Source of the DNA: an uncultured Eubacterium sp.
GTDB taxonomy: Bacteria > Bacillota > Clostridia > Lachnospirales > Lachnospiraceae
DNA length: 27,925 nt
Assembly (NCBI GenBank): GCA_910584595.1
Contig: CAJUBQ010000058.1
Span: 1 to 27,925 of the forward strand
Direction of reading: 5' to 3'
In this document: positions 1 through 7,204 of the stretch, piece by piece
Numbering within the stretch: position 1 is the stretch's first letter
Layout: each line of letters begins with the position of its first letter
Notes under the pieces: generated by a model
The model's input: the letters and a program-made list of their open reading frames with translations, nothing else
The model's database searches: none
What the model was told of the DNA's origin: nothing
Made by a program: the position numbers and the translations under genes

Positions 1-17
1 CAGGCGGCGAAGCCGTA

Positions 18-65
18 GCGGCGCCTTTAGCTGCTGGCGTTAAGCCAGGGCGAATCAGGCGCCGC
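18..65. repeat. GC-rich nested hairpin
   Basis: A perfect 9-bp inverted repeat, GCGGCGCCT (18-26) and AGGCGCCGC (57-65), encloses a second stem, CTGGC (34-38) and GCCAG (44-48). The first 90 bases are far richer in G+C than the genes that follow. No convincing reading frame covers it. It looks like an intergenic structured element or the end of one that continues outside the window. Confidence 0.5.
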
Positions 66-108
66 GTCCGTCCGGCGCCACAACTTAAATGCAGAATGCT
101 TAGGGATT

Positions 109-204
109 CTTACGTTCTGGAAACCGGAACAATGAGACAGGGCCGATTCCCTCATCCAGCGTCCGGGAGGCCCAAAAGCAACACTTTGTCCAAACTGTTG
201 CTTT
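109..204 (+). repeat. Structured intergenic repeat, left copy
   Basis: About 94 nt align with the reverse complement of the last 94 nt of the window. Shared blocks are TTCTGG, CAGCGTCCG, AACACTTT and TGTTGC, with a 2-nt indel in between. The right part forms a 9-bp stem, AAAGCAACA (175-183) with TGTTGCTTT (196-204). A good -35 hexamer TTGACT lies at its right edge (203-208), but the matching -10 is poor, so a promoter for the next gene is only possible. No gene was found in positions 1-255. Confidence 0.6.
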
Positions 205-258
205 GACTTGTCCACCCCCGTGAATAGTAACAAAATATGAAAACGCAGGAGGAAAATG

Positions 259-783
259 ATGGCGCATCTGTTTGCATCCGGTAATGAAAAGCAAAAACAG
301 GATATTGAAAAACTGCTGCTTCAGGGTAGGTCTGTCCGCATTTATCCGCAGGGATACAGCATGTATCCGATGTTTGTTCCAGGCAGGGATGAGGCAGTCA
401 TCGGTCCATTAGGCGGGAAGCGGTTAAAGCGTGGAGACGTCGTTCTATACCGCAGAGAGAGAAGTATTTTAGTGCTGCATCGAATATGGAAAGTATCGTC
501 AGACGGTATTTATCTCGTTGGAGATAACCAGACAGAAATTGAGGGGCCGCTGCTGCAGCAGCAGATGCGAGGAGTTTTAACGTCATTTGTAAGGAACGGT
601 ACGGAAATATCGGCGCGTCATCCGGTTTATTTGTTTTACAGCCGCTTGTGGCTGCTGCTTCGGCCATTTCGGCAAAAAATTGCCAGTGCGGTACATTTTT
701 TTCGACAAAATACAATTTTTTGTGGTATAATGTGGAAGCGTGGAAATAAATCTCGGAATGAACCGACGGATAAAATAAAGTAA
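259..783 (+). CDS. S24/S26 signal-peptidase-like protein (ER type)
   Basis: This 174-residue protein resembles S26 serine peptidases. The GYSMYP block holds the presumed nucleophile Ser34, RGD (58-60) begins the next box, and LHRI supplies His74 where bacterial LepB has lysine, so it belongs to the SipW/ER-like Ser-His type. LVGDN (86-90) matches the conserved GDN box. There is no clear N-terminal membrane anchor, which is unusual for a signal peptidase; hydrophobic residues cluster at 124-135 only. ATG 259 is preferred over ATG 256 because AGGAGG (247-252) is 6 nt away rather than 3. Proteins of this kind often sit beside PqqD-like and nucleotidyltransferase genes, as here. The substrate is unknown. 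The last 80 bp contain a promoter for the next gene. Confidence 0.75.
   Translation: MAHLFASGNEKQKQDIEKLLLQGRSVRIYPQGYSMYPMFVPGRDEAVIGPLGGKRLKRGDVVLYRRERSILVLHRIWKVSSDGIYLVGDNQTEIEGPLLQQQMRGVLTSFVRNGTEISARHPVYLFYSRLWLLLRPFRQKIASAVHFFRQNTIFCGIMWKRGNKSRNEPTDKIK
702..731 (+). promoter_or_regulatory. Sigma-A promoter inside the S26-like gene
   Basis: TCGACA (702-707, five of six matches to TTGACA), an 18-bp spacer and an extended -10, TGGTATAAT (723-731). The start of transcription would fall near 738, ahead of the PqqD-like gene. It is a likely main promoter for that gene and perhaps for the Pel-type operon. Confidence 0.6.
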
Positions 784-850
784 CAAATCAGTTTTATTCA
801 ATTGTTAGGAACTGACTGAAAAAACGAAAACAAAATCATACAGAAAAAGA

Positions 851-1120
851 ATGAAAAGAGATGGAAACATGATAAAAGCATACCAGCTGCGCAAAGCAGC
901 AGGAACCTATTGGCTTTTAGATATGAATCAAAAAGGGCCGGCATATACAAAGCCGGTTCCTTTGAATGAAAGCGGCGCATATATTTGGCAAATGCTTGAA
1001 AAGGGGAAACAAATCGAACAGATAGCTGAAAGTTTTGCAAAAGAATATGAAATTGCATATGAAGAAGCGATTACGGATATCAGGCAGTTTTTACATCAAT
1101 TAAGAACTGTTCAGAAATAA
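851..1120 (+). CDS. PqqD family protein
   Basis: A small protein of 89 residues (83 if the in-frame ATG at 869 is used; neither start has a strong ribosome site). It carries the PqqD-type core, with PVPLNESGAYIWQML in the middle and a helical C-terminal half ending in IRQFLHQL. PqqD proteins are winged-helix peptide chaperones that present a precursor peptide leader to modifying enzymes. Relatives are also frequent in cassettes with an S26-like peptidase and an NTP_transf_5 nucleotidyltransferase, both of which occur in this locus. No precursor-like peptide was seen next to it. It lies 72 bp before the pelD-like gene, with only weak hairpins between, so co-transcription with the polysaccharide operon is likely. 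A role in peptide binding is inferred from the family. Confidence 0.8.
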   Translation: MKRDGNMIKAYQLRKAAGTYWLLDMNQKGPAYTKPVPLNESGAYIWQMLEKGKQIEQIAESFAKEYEIAYEEAITDIRQFLHQLRTVQK

Positions 1121-1192
1121 CTTTTAAATAGTTATTTACATACAGTTCCTTAGAAACTGTTTCAAAGAAATAAACGCAGAGGATCAGAGAAT

Positions 1193-3388
1193 ATGGATGT
1201 ATTGTTAATTGGCGGCAGCAGCGATTTGATGAATGCGGTCTTGAATAAACTAAATAAGGAAGGGCATCGCTCCTATGTGCTTACAGGCAGCCGCAATGTA
1301 CGCGAATCTTATAAAAATGTATATGAAAAATATAATTTTCCTTATGACTGTGACTGTTTGAAAGAGATTTTTGATAGTGTAAATCCAGATGTAATTTTAT
1401 TTACAGGTGCATATGATTCAAACTTCAGCTGGGAAGATCCACGTCGGGAATCGGTGCAGTTTTTGGCAGGTTTACAGAATGTGATGTCAACGTTTGCAAC
1501 GATGAAAAAAGGAAGATTGATTTATTTGTCTTCGCAGGAAGTGTATTCCAATTCGTATCCCAATCATATTTCGGAGGATTTGCAGACTTCTGCGATCAGT
1601 CTAAGGGGTATGACCTATGTGCAGGGTGAGGATATCTGCCGCAATTATCATCAGACGATGGGGCTGGATACCGTAGCGCTGCGTTTGGATCATTTGTATT
1701 CTGTGCCTTATAAGGAGCGTCTGCAAGGGGAGCGTCTGCGGGATAATGTATGTGCGCAGATGTGCGTGGAGGCGCTGCGGACGGGAAAGATTCAGGCAAA
1801 TTCTCATAAAATGTTTTCTTTGCTGCATCAGGATGATGCGGTTGAGTTTATTTATCAGATCATACGGGCGGAACAAACGATGCACAGCCTGTATCATATA
1901 TCTTCGGAACAGGCGGTTACTGAGATGGAGCTTGCGCAGATGGTGCAAAAAGAAATGGGGAAAAATGCGCAGATTGTAAATAATACCGTGGGGAGTGAAT
2001 TTCGGGTCATTTTATCTGCAAAGTTATTTGCCGATGAATTTGGCATGAAAATTTTTCACAACTATGAAGAGTCTGTGGCTGAGATGGCAAAACATATCAA
2101 GCGCCACAGCAATGAGTATATGCAGGATACGGATATTGGCAAAGGTGCAGCGGGCAGAATCAAACAAAATATTTATCATATTGTTCGTGCGTTAGTTCCA
2201 TTTTTAGAAAATGTCGTCTGCTTTCTCCCGTTTTTTATGCTGCATAATCGAGCGGTAGACAGCGCATACTTTGCAAAACTGGATTTTTATTTGCTGTATG
2301 TATTGTTATTTGCGATCATTCACGGACAGCAGCAGGCGACCTTTTCAGCGGTATTGGCAACGGCCGGATATTGCTTCAGGCAGTCTTATACGCGGAGCGG
2401 ATTAGAGATTTTACTTGATTATAATACGTATGTCTGGGTGGCGCAGCTGTTTATTCTTGGACTTGTAGTTGGATATATGAAAGACCAGCTGGCCGCGATG
2501 AAAGGCGAGAATCAGCAGGAAATGCAGTATTTAACGGGACAATTGGATGATATTCAGGATATCAATACGAGTAATGTACGGTTAAAAAATGTGTTGGAAG
2601 TACAGATTGTCAATCAGAACGACAGTTTTGGCAAGATTTATGAGATTACGTCTTCCTTAGATCAATATGATCCTTCGGAAGTGTTATTTTATGCTGCGGA
2701 GATTTTATCCAGACTTGTTGGAAGCAAAGATGTGGCTATTTATTCGGTGGCGAACCGTTCGTACGCACGTCTGTTTTCTTCTACTTCGAAAAAAGCAAGA
2801 GAGCTTGGCAACTCTATTGAGTATACGTCTTATGAAGATATGTATCGTGATCTAAAAGAACATCGGGTGTTTATCAATAAAAATATGGATGAAAAATATC
2901 CGCTGATGGCAAATGCCATTTATTCTGAGGAAGAGATGCAGCTTATTTTAATGATTTGGGGCATTCCATGGGAACGTATGACACTTAGCCAGGCGAACAT
3001 GCTTGTAGTGATCGGCTACCTGATTCAGAATGCGGTCGTACGTGCCAACCGTTATATTGAAGCGCTGGAAAACCAGCGTTATATCGAAGGCACTAAGATT
3101 ATGGAGACAGAAGCGTTCAGCAATCTTGTGGAAGCGTATTTGCGCGCCAGAAATAAAAATTTGACGGAGTGTACGATTTTAAGGATTGATGTGCAGGAGA
3201 ACAGGCAGGAAGAGGCGGCAGTTGCATTAACAAAGCTGATGCGCCAGTCTGATTATATTGGAAAGCTTTCCGATGGGAATCTGTATGCGCTGCTGTCGAA
3301 TACGGAACACAAAGACGCTGATTTTGTGATACGCAGATTTGACAAGGCGGGATACAAGAGCTGGGTGAAGGAAGGTACAGAACTATGA
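1193..3388 (+). CDS. pelD: PelD-like c-di-GMP receptor with N-terminal SDR domain
   Basis: A 731-residue fusion. Residues 1-300 have an extended-SDR epimerase fold, but the glycine motif is GGSSDLM (7-13), with two of three usual glycines lost. The YxxxK motif reads Y142-VQG-E146, so this domain is probably not an active epimerase. Four membrane helices follow (about 331-350, 362-378, 381-396, 411-429), then a short coiled coil, a GAF domain (about 475-620) and a degenerate GGDEF domain. In the last, SDGNL (693-697) replaces GGDEF but the inhibitory-site motif RxxD is kept as RQSD (684-687) at the expected spacing. This is the hallmark of PelD, the inner-membrane receptor that activates Pel synthesis when c-di-GMP binds. 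Its stop overlaps the start of the pelE-like gene. The fused SDR may sense a nucleotide or dock a sugar-nucleotide enzyme; that is inference. Confidence 0.85.
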   Translation: MDVLLIGGSSDLMNAVLNKLNKEGHRSYVLTGSRNVRESYKNVYEKYNFPYDCDCLKEIFDSVNPDVILFTGAYDSNFSWEDPRRESVQFLAGLQNVMSTFATMKKGRLIYLSSQEVYSNSYPNHISEDLQTSAISLRGMTYVQGEDICRNYHQTMGLDTVALRLDHLYSVPYKERLQGERLRDNVCAQMCVEALRTGKIQANSHKMFSLLHQDDAVEFIYQIIRAEQTMHSLYHISSEQAVTEMELAQMVQKEMGKNAQIVNNTVGSEFRVILSAKLFADEFGMKIFHNYEESVAEMAKHIKRHSNEYMQDTDIGKGAAGRIKQNIYHIVRALVPFLENVVCFLPFFMLHNRAVDSAYFAKLDFYLLYVLLFAIIHGQQQATFSAVLATAGYCFRQSYTRSGLEILLDYNTYVWVAQLFILGLVVGYMKDQLAAMKGENQQEMQYLTGQLDDIQDINTSNVRLKNVLEVQIVNQNDSFGKIYEITSSLDQYDPSEVLFYAAEILSRLVGSKDVAIYSVANRSYARLFSSTSKKARELGNSIEYTSYEDMYRDLKEHRVFINKNMDEKYPLMANAIYSEEEMQLILMIWGIPWERMTLSQANMLVVIGYLIQNAVVRANRYIEALENQRYIEGTKIMETEAFSNLVEAYLRARNKNLTECTILRIDVQENRQEEAAVALTKLMRQSDYIGKLSDGNLYALLSNTEHKDADFVIRRFDKAGYKSWVKEGTEL

Positions 3389-4290
3389 ACCAGTGGCTGA
3401 TTTTCCTGATTATGATTTTCATAAATACGCTTGTATCGATAAGCTATTTGATTCTGGGACTTTTAATGGGCAATAAGGAACGAACCGCCTGTGTATTTCG
3501 GTTTATTGTGATGCTGCTTTGTCCGGTGATCGGTCCACTGTTTTTCTTTGTCGGCCATTTGCTGTACCGGATTGTGTTTCATAAGGAAGTGGATCTTGCA
3601 GATGTTGTATTCAGCAAAGAGCGGGTACGCACCAATGTCCGGGCAGATGAAGAAAGAGAGCGTGACATTGTGCCGGTGGAAGAAGCGTTAGCGGTTAGTG
3701 ACAAGAGCAGTTTGCGTACGCTGATGCTGAATGTAATCCGCGGCGATGTGCAAAGCTCGCTGGCGGCAATTGCGTTGGCGCTAAACAGTCATGACTCTGA
3801 GACAGCGCATTATGCAGCTTCCGTACTGCAGGATGAGCTGAATGATTTTCGATTTCATGTCCGCAAATCTTTTCAGGAGATTGAAGCAGAATCCGAGGAG
3901 CAGACGGAGTTTGAAGAAGCATTAATTCCATATATGAATCATGTGCTGGTGCAAAAAGTATTTACAGAGATGGAGCAGAAAAAATTTGCTTATATGATGT
4001 CTGATACCGGAGACTATCTGTATAGAAAAAACGCATCCAAAATCACGAGCCAGTTTTATGAATGGATTTGCCTGCGTCTGCTGGACGTACAGGCATTTGA
4101 TAAAATGGAAATCTGGTGTGACCGCGCAGCGGCACAGTATCCGAACGAGTTGGCATCTTTTACATGCAAGTTAAAGCTGTATTTTACATCACAGCAAAAA
4201 GAAAAATTTTTCCAGGTTATGGAACAATTAAAAGAATCCGAGGTGGTCATTGACAGCGAGACGCTGGAGCTGATCCGAACGTTTGGTTAA
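3385..4290 (+). CDS. pelE: PelE-like membrane protein with helical cytoplasmic domain
   Basis: A 301-residue protein with two membrane helices at the N-terminus (about 3-28 and 36-62), followed by a soluble, helix-rich part that looks TPR-like (about 105-301). Size, topology and position directly after the pelD-like gene match PelE, which in Pel systems joins PelD and PelG in the inner-membrane complex. Sequence motifs alone would not identify it; the call rests mainly on context. The ATG overlaps the preceding stop codon (ATGA), pointing to translational coupling. The charged segment at about 70-100 (many E, R and D) links the membrane and helical parts. Confidence 0.65.
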   Translation: MNQWLIFLIMIFINTLVSISYLILGLLMGNKERTACVFRFIVMLLCPVIGPLFFFVGHLLYRIVFHKEVDLADVVFSKERVRTNVRADEERERDIVPVEEALAVSDKSSLRTLMLNVIRGDVQSSLAAIALALNSHDSETAHYAASVLQDELNDFRFHVRKSFQEIEAESEEQTEFEEALIPYMNHVLVQKVFTEMEQKKFAYMMSDTGDYLYRKNASKITSQFYEWICLRLLDVQAFDKMEIWCDRAAAQYPNELASFTCKLKLYFTSQQKEKFFQVMEQLKESEVVIDSETLELIRTFG

Positions 4291-4322
4291 CCGTTTGACA
4301 GAGTTAGGAGGTGATGCTGCTT

Positions 4323-7199
4323 ATGTCGATGAAAATGCTGACAGCATTGCAGCTTTTAGAAATATCCGGTCTGTATGCAGTTCTGACGCTGCTGCTGCCG
4401 GCAATTCTGCTATACAGAAAAATAAGCAGTATGAGATTTTCGGTACGCTTTATGATTTATCAGACTGTCGGCAATTTTTATATTATTACGCTTGTGCTCA
4501 TTTTGCAGCTTTTGCATATTTCCAATTGGTTTACGTTAACCGGGGTTACGGCGCTTTCCTTTTTAGCTGTGTATATACGCTTATATAAAACCAATCCAAA
4601 GCAAGACCTGCAAAAATTTCTGGAAGATTTGAAAAAACTGTCGGAAGGAACATATGGCCTTCGGTTGTATACAAGACGGCTAACAGTACGGATGGTGCGT
4701 TCAGCGAAAAGATTACTTGCAGCGGCTTGTAAGCGGTTTATCAAAAATCTGCCGGATGTACTGCTGATGCTGGCAGTTTTTGTGGCTTATATGATGACGT
4801 ATGGTGTGAATGCGTTTGAACAATATGGCTATTGTACGTCTGATATTGTCGTGCATAACTATTGGATCAATTATATGGGCAGAGGAAAACCATTTGTCGC
4901 AGGAGTATATCCGTTAGGCTTTCATTGTGTCATTTATTATCTTCATGAAGTGTTTTTTATCGATACGTATGTGCTGCTGCGGTTGTTTTGGGCGGTACAG
5001 ACTTTGGTTATTCACCTGATGCTGCTGGCTTTTATCCGAATATGCAGCAAGACGAAATATACGGCATATGTGGGTGTTGGCGTTTACCTGATCGTCCATT
5101 TGTTTCGGGATAATACATATAGCCGGTATATCAGCTCTTTGCCGCAGGAATTTGGAATGATATTTATTTTGCCTGCTGTTGCGTTTTTATTTTTATTTTT
5201 TGAATATAAAAACAAAGAGTGTTCGAATTCGAAAAACAGACCGACAGAGCAGACCGGATTACCGGATGAAGAGCTTGAACAAGCGAACGAGAACGAAGCG
5301 GTATTTCTTCTGGAACAAAGTTCCAGGGACGGATCTTTATATGTTAAGAAAGTATTATTGGAAAATGAAGCGGTTTTAGGAAATGAAATATTATCAGAAA
5401 ATGAAATATTATCAGAAAATGAAATATTATCAGAAAATGAAATATTATCAGAAAATAAAATATTATCAGAAAATGAAAAGCTTTCAGAAAATAAAATACT
5501 GTCAGAAAAGGAACATTCGGCAGATAGCTTTTGGTATTTGCTGTTATTCGTATTGAATTTCAGTCTGACACTTTCGATTCATTTTTACAATACGATCATT
5601 GCCGGAATTTTTTGTGTTGGAGTAGCCGGCGGATATTGCTTTCGGCTGTTTCGCAGACAATATTTTGGGAAGGTGATATTAGCGGGCATTGCAGCAATTG
5701 TGATCGCGGTATTGCCAATGCTGATTGCTTATTTGGGAGGAACCCCGCTGGAAGGATCGTTGTATTGGGGGATGAATATTATCAACGGAACGGCCAAGCA
5801 GCCAGCGGAAGTACAGGAGGAAAAGGATGAAAAAGAGGATGAAAATTTGCTGCAAAACCAGGGCAGCGAAAACGTTTTTTCTTTAAAAGAAGTCAGAAAT
5901 ATTTATATTATTAAAAAAGACAAGATTATTTTAAATGGAGAGATTGTTTCCCATAACGCTTCTATTGATAATATTGATAATACTGGTAATATTGGTAATA
6001 TTGATGATAGGAATCATGGCGGAAGGGTCGTATCAAAAGGAGATGTCACGATTGGCAATCATAAGATAAAAGACGGGCAGATGCTATCGGATGCCAGATT
6101 GTTAGACAATGGAGAAGTGTTTTATGAAGGAACTTTTTTGGCAGTAGGATATCATTTGCCGGAAGAGGATGTTTCCGATGAATATGCGTCGTCACAAAAT
6201 AAGATTCGTAAACCGACGATGATAGATTGGGTCAGAGCCAAAATCGAGCGAGTGATCTCAGCAACGTTTAGTACGATCAAAGTGCATTTGATTTATGCAG
6301 AGTATGAATGGATTTGTAAGATGGTTCCAATCGCTGTCATACTGTTGGGAATTTTATCGGTGTTGTTTTTTATCCTGCGGCAAACAGACTATGCGGCAAG
6401 GATGATGTCTGTAACTGTTTATATGGCGCTTATGACGTTTATGTTTGTAGCGCCGGAGCTTGGGCTGCCGGAACTGATGGACGCCAGCGGGCGTACATGC
6501 ATCTATTATGCGTATTCTCTCATCGCGTTATGGTGTCTTTGCATAGATGGTATTGTGCAGCTGATAATAGGAAAGGTCTGGCAGGGACGTGTGGCAGACG
6601 TTGTGTCATTTTTGATGATACCTGCGCTCATAACCGTTGTAATAAGCACCGGTACGGGGAAAAAGATGTATTATACAAAAGTGTTGGAACCGAATGATGC
6701 GGTCGTCTGTCTGACCAATATTATCAGGGATCATCCGGATGAGACATGGACGATCGTTTCGGCAAATGATGAGCTGCGTATGGGGGAAGATCATGGATTT
6801 CATTATGAAATCGATACATTTTTAAGAAAGATGGAGCACAAAGGCGCGGGAGGCGTTATCTCGATTCCTACGAAAAAAGTTTTTTTCTTTATTGAAAAAA
6901 TACCAATTGATTATACGGAGCCTTATGAAGACAGCGGACAGAAAATATCAAGAAAAGGAGCCGCGCAGCAGTTGCCGGATAAGGTCGGAATAGAAATGTA
7001 CAAAGGCAGACACCGTTGGGTTGAGATGTCCCGCATGTATTTTTGGGCAGAACAGTTTCACAATATGTATCCGAATGAAATGGATGTGTATTATGAAACA
7101 GAAGATTTTATATGTTATTGTGTGGATCAGAATGAGTATAGTCTGTTTAACTTTTCCATTGATTACAAATACAATATGATGAAATATGAAAAGGAGTAG
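4323..7199 (+). CDS. Large polytopic membrane protein, possible GT-C-type transferase
   Basis: A protein of about 958 residues; ATG 4323 is chosen because AGGAGGTGAT (4306-4315) lies 7 nt upstream. Several membrane helices precede and follow two long variable loops, and a soluble C-terminal part of about 180 residues ends the protein. After the third or fourth helix it has SDIVVHNYWI, an Asp-containing first-loop motif like that in GT-C glycosyltransferases and polysaccharide polymerases. One loop (counted from GTG 4311, residues 351-400) is a run of six-residue repeats such as ENEILS; another (552-566) has three-residue repeats of the IDN/IGN type. The gene sits between the pelE-like and PelA-like genes, where the simple pelD-E-A-F-G order has nothing, so it is an added component. 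A polymerase, ligase or lipid-linked sugar transferase are all possible. I do not recognise a named family. Confidence 0.7.
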   Translation: MSMKMLTALQLLEISGLYAVLTLLLPAILLYRKISSMRFSVRFMIYQTVGNFYIITLVLILQLLHISNWFTLTGVTALSFLAVYIRLYKTNPKQDLQKFLEDLKKLSEGTYGLRLYTRRLTVRMVRSAKRLLAAACKRFIKNLPDVLLMLAVFVAYMMTYGVNAFEQYGYCTSDIVVHNYWINYMGRGKPFVAGVYPLGFHCVIYYLHEVFFIDTYVLLRLFWAVQTLVIHLMLLAFIRICSKTKYTAYVGVGVYLIVHLFRDNTYSRYISSLPQEFGMIFILPAVAFLFLFFEYKNKECSNSKNRPTEQTGLPDEELEQANENEAVFLLEQSSRDGSLYVKKVLLENEAVLGNEILSENEILSENEILSENEILSENKILSENEKLSENKILSEKEHSADSFWYLLLFVLNFSLTLSIHFYNTIIAGIFCVGVAGGYCFRLFRRQYFGKVILAGIAAIVIAVLPMLIAYLGGTPLEGSLYWGMNIINGTAKQPAEVQEEKDEKEDENLLQNQGSENVFSLKEVRNIYIIKKDKIILNGEIVSHNASIDNIDNTGNIGNIDDRNHGGRVVSKGDVTIGNHKIKDGQMLSDARLLDNGEVFYEGTFLAVGYHLPEEDVSDEYASSQNKIRKPTMIDWVRAKIERVISATFSTIKVHLIYAEYEWICKMVPIAVILLGILSVLFFILRQTDYAARMMSVTVYMALMTFMFVAPELGLPELMDASGRTCIYYAYSLIALWCLCIDGIVQLIIGKVWQGRVADVVSFLMIPALITVVISTGTGKKMYYTKVLEPNDAVVCLTNIIRDHPDETWTIVSANDELRMGEDHGFHYEIDTFLRKMEHKGAGGVISIPTKKVFFFIEKIPIDYTEPYEDSGQKISRKGAAQQLPDKVGIEMYKGRHRWVEMSRMYFWAEQFHNMYPNEMDVYYETEDFICYCVDQNEYSLFNFSIDYKYNMMKYEKE
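5361..5504 (+). repeat. In-frame 18-bp tandem repeats, eight units
   Basis: Units of 18 bp starting GAAAATGAAATATTATCA. Three consecutive units (5397-5450) are identical; flanking units at 5361, 5379, 5451, 5469 and 5487 are diverged, and a partial unit follows. They encode ENEAVL, GNEILS, ENEILS three times, ENKILS, ENEKLS and ENKILS. Because the unit is a multiple of three, gain or loss of copies keeps the frame. Confidence 0.95.
5964..6008 (+). repeat. In-frame 9-bp tandem repeats, five units
   Basis: Five 9-bp units of the type ATTGATAAT (ATTGATAAT twice, ACTGGTAAT, ATTGGTAAT, ATTGATGAT). They encode IDN, IDN, TGN, IGN and IDD in the second long loop of the polytopic protein. Confidence 0.9.
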
Positions 7200-7204
7200 G
7201 CAGT

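Noticed and set aside
27..294. Two short reverse-strand open frames at the left edge
   Set aside because: They overlap the structured repeat, lack ribosome sites and have no recognisable domain; the repeat explains the region better.
1115..1160. Two small hairpins between the PqqD-like and pelD-like genes (1115-1137 and 1142-1160)
   Set aside because: Short A/T-rich stems without a following T run; too weak to call a terminator or attenuator.
784..1192. c-di-GMP riboswitch (GEMM) ahead of the Pel operon
   Set aside because: The conserved GEMM core sequences were looked for here and in the other gaps, and were not found.
5361..5504. Regular direct repeats considered as a CRISPR array
   Set aside because: Units are only 18 bp with no spacers, are in frame within a gene, and no cas genes are present.
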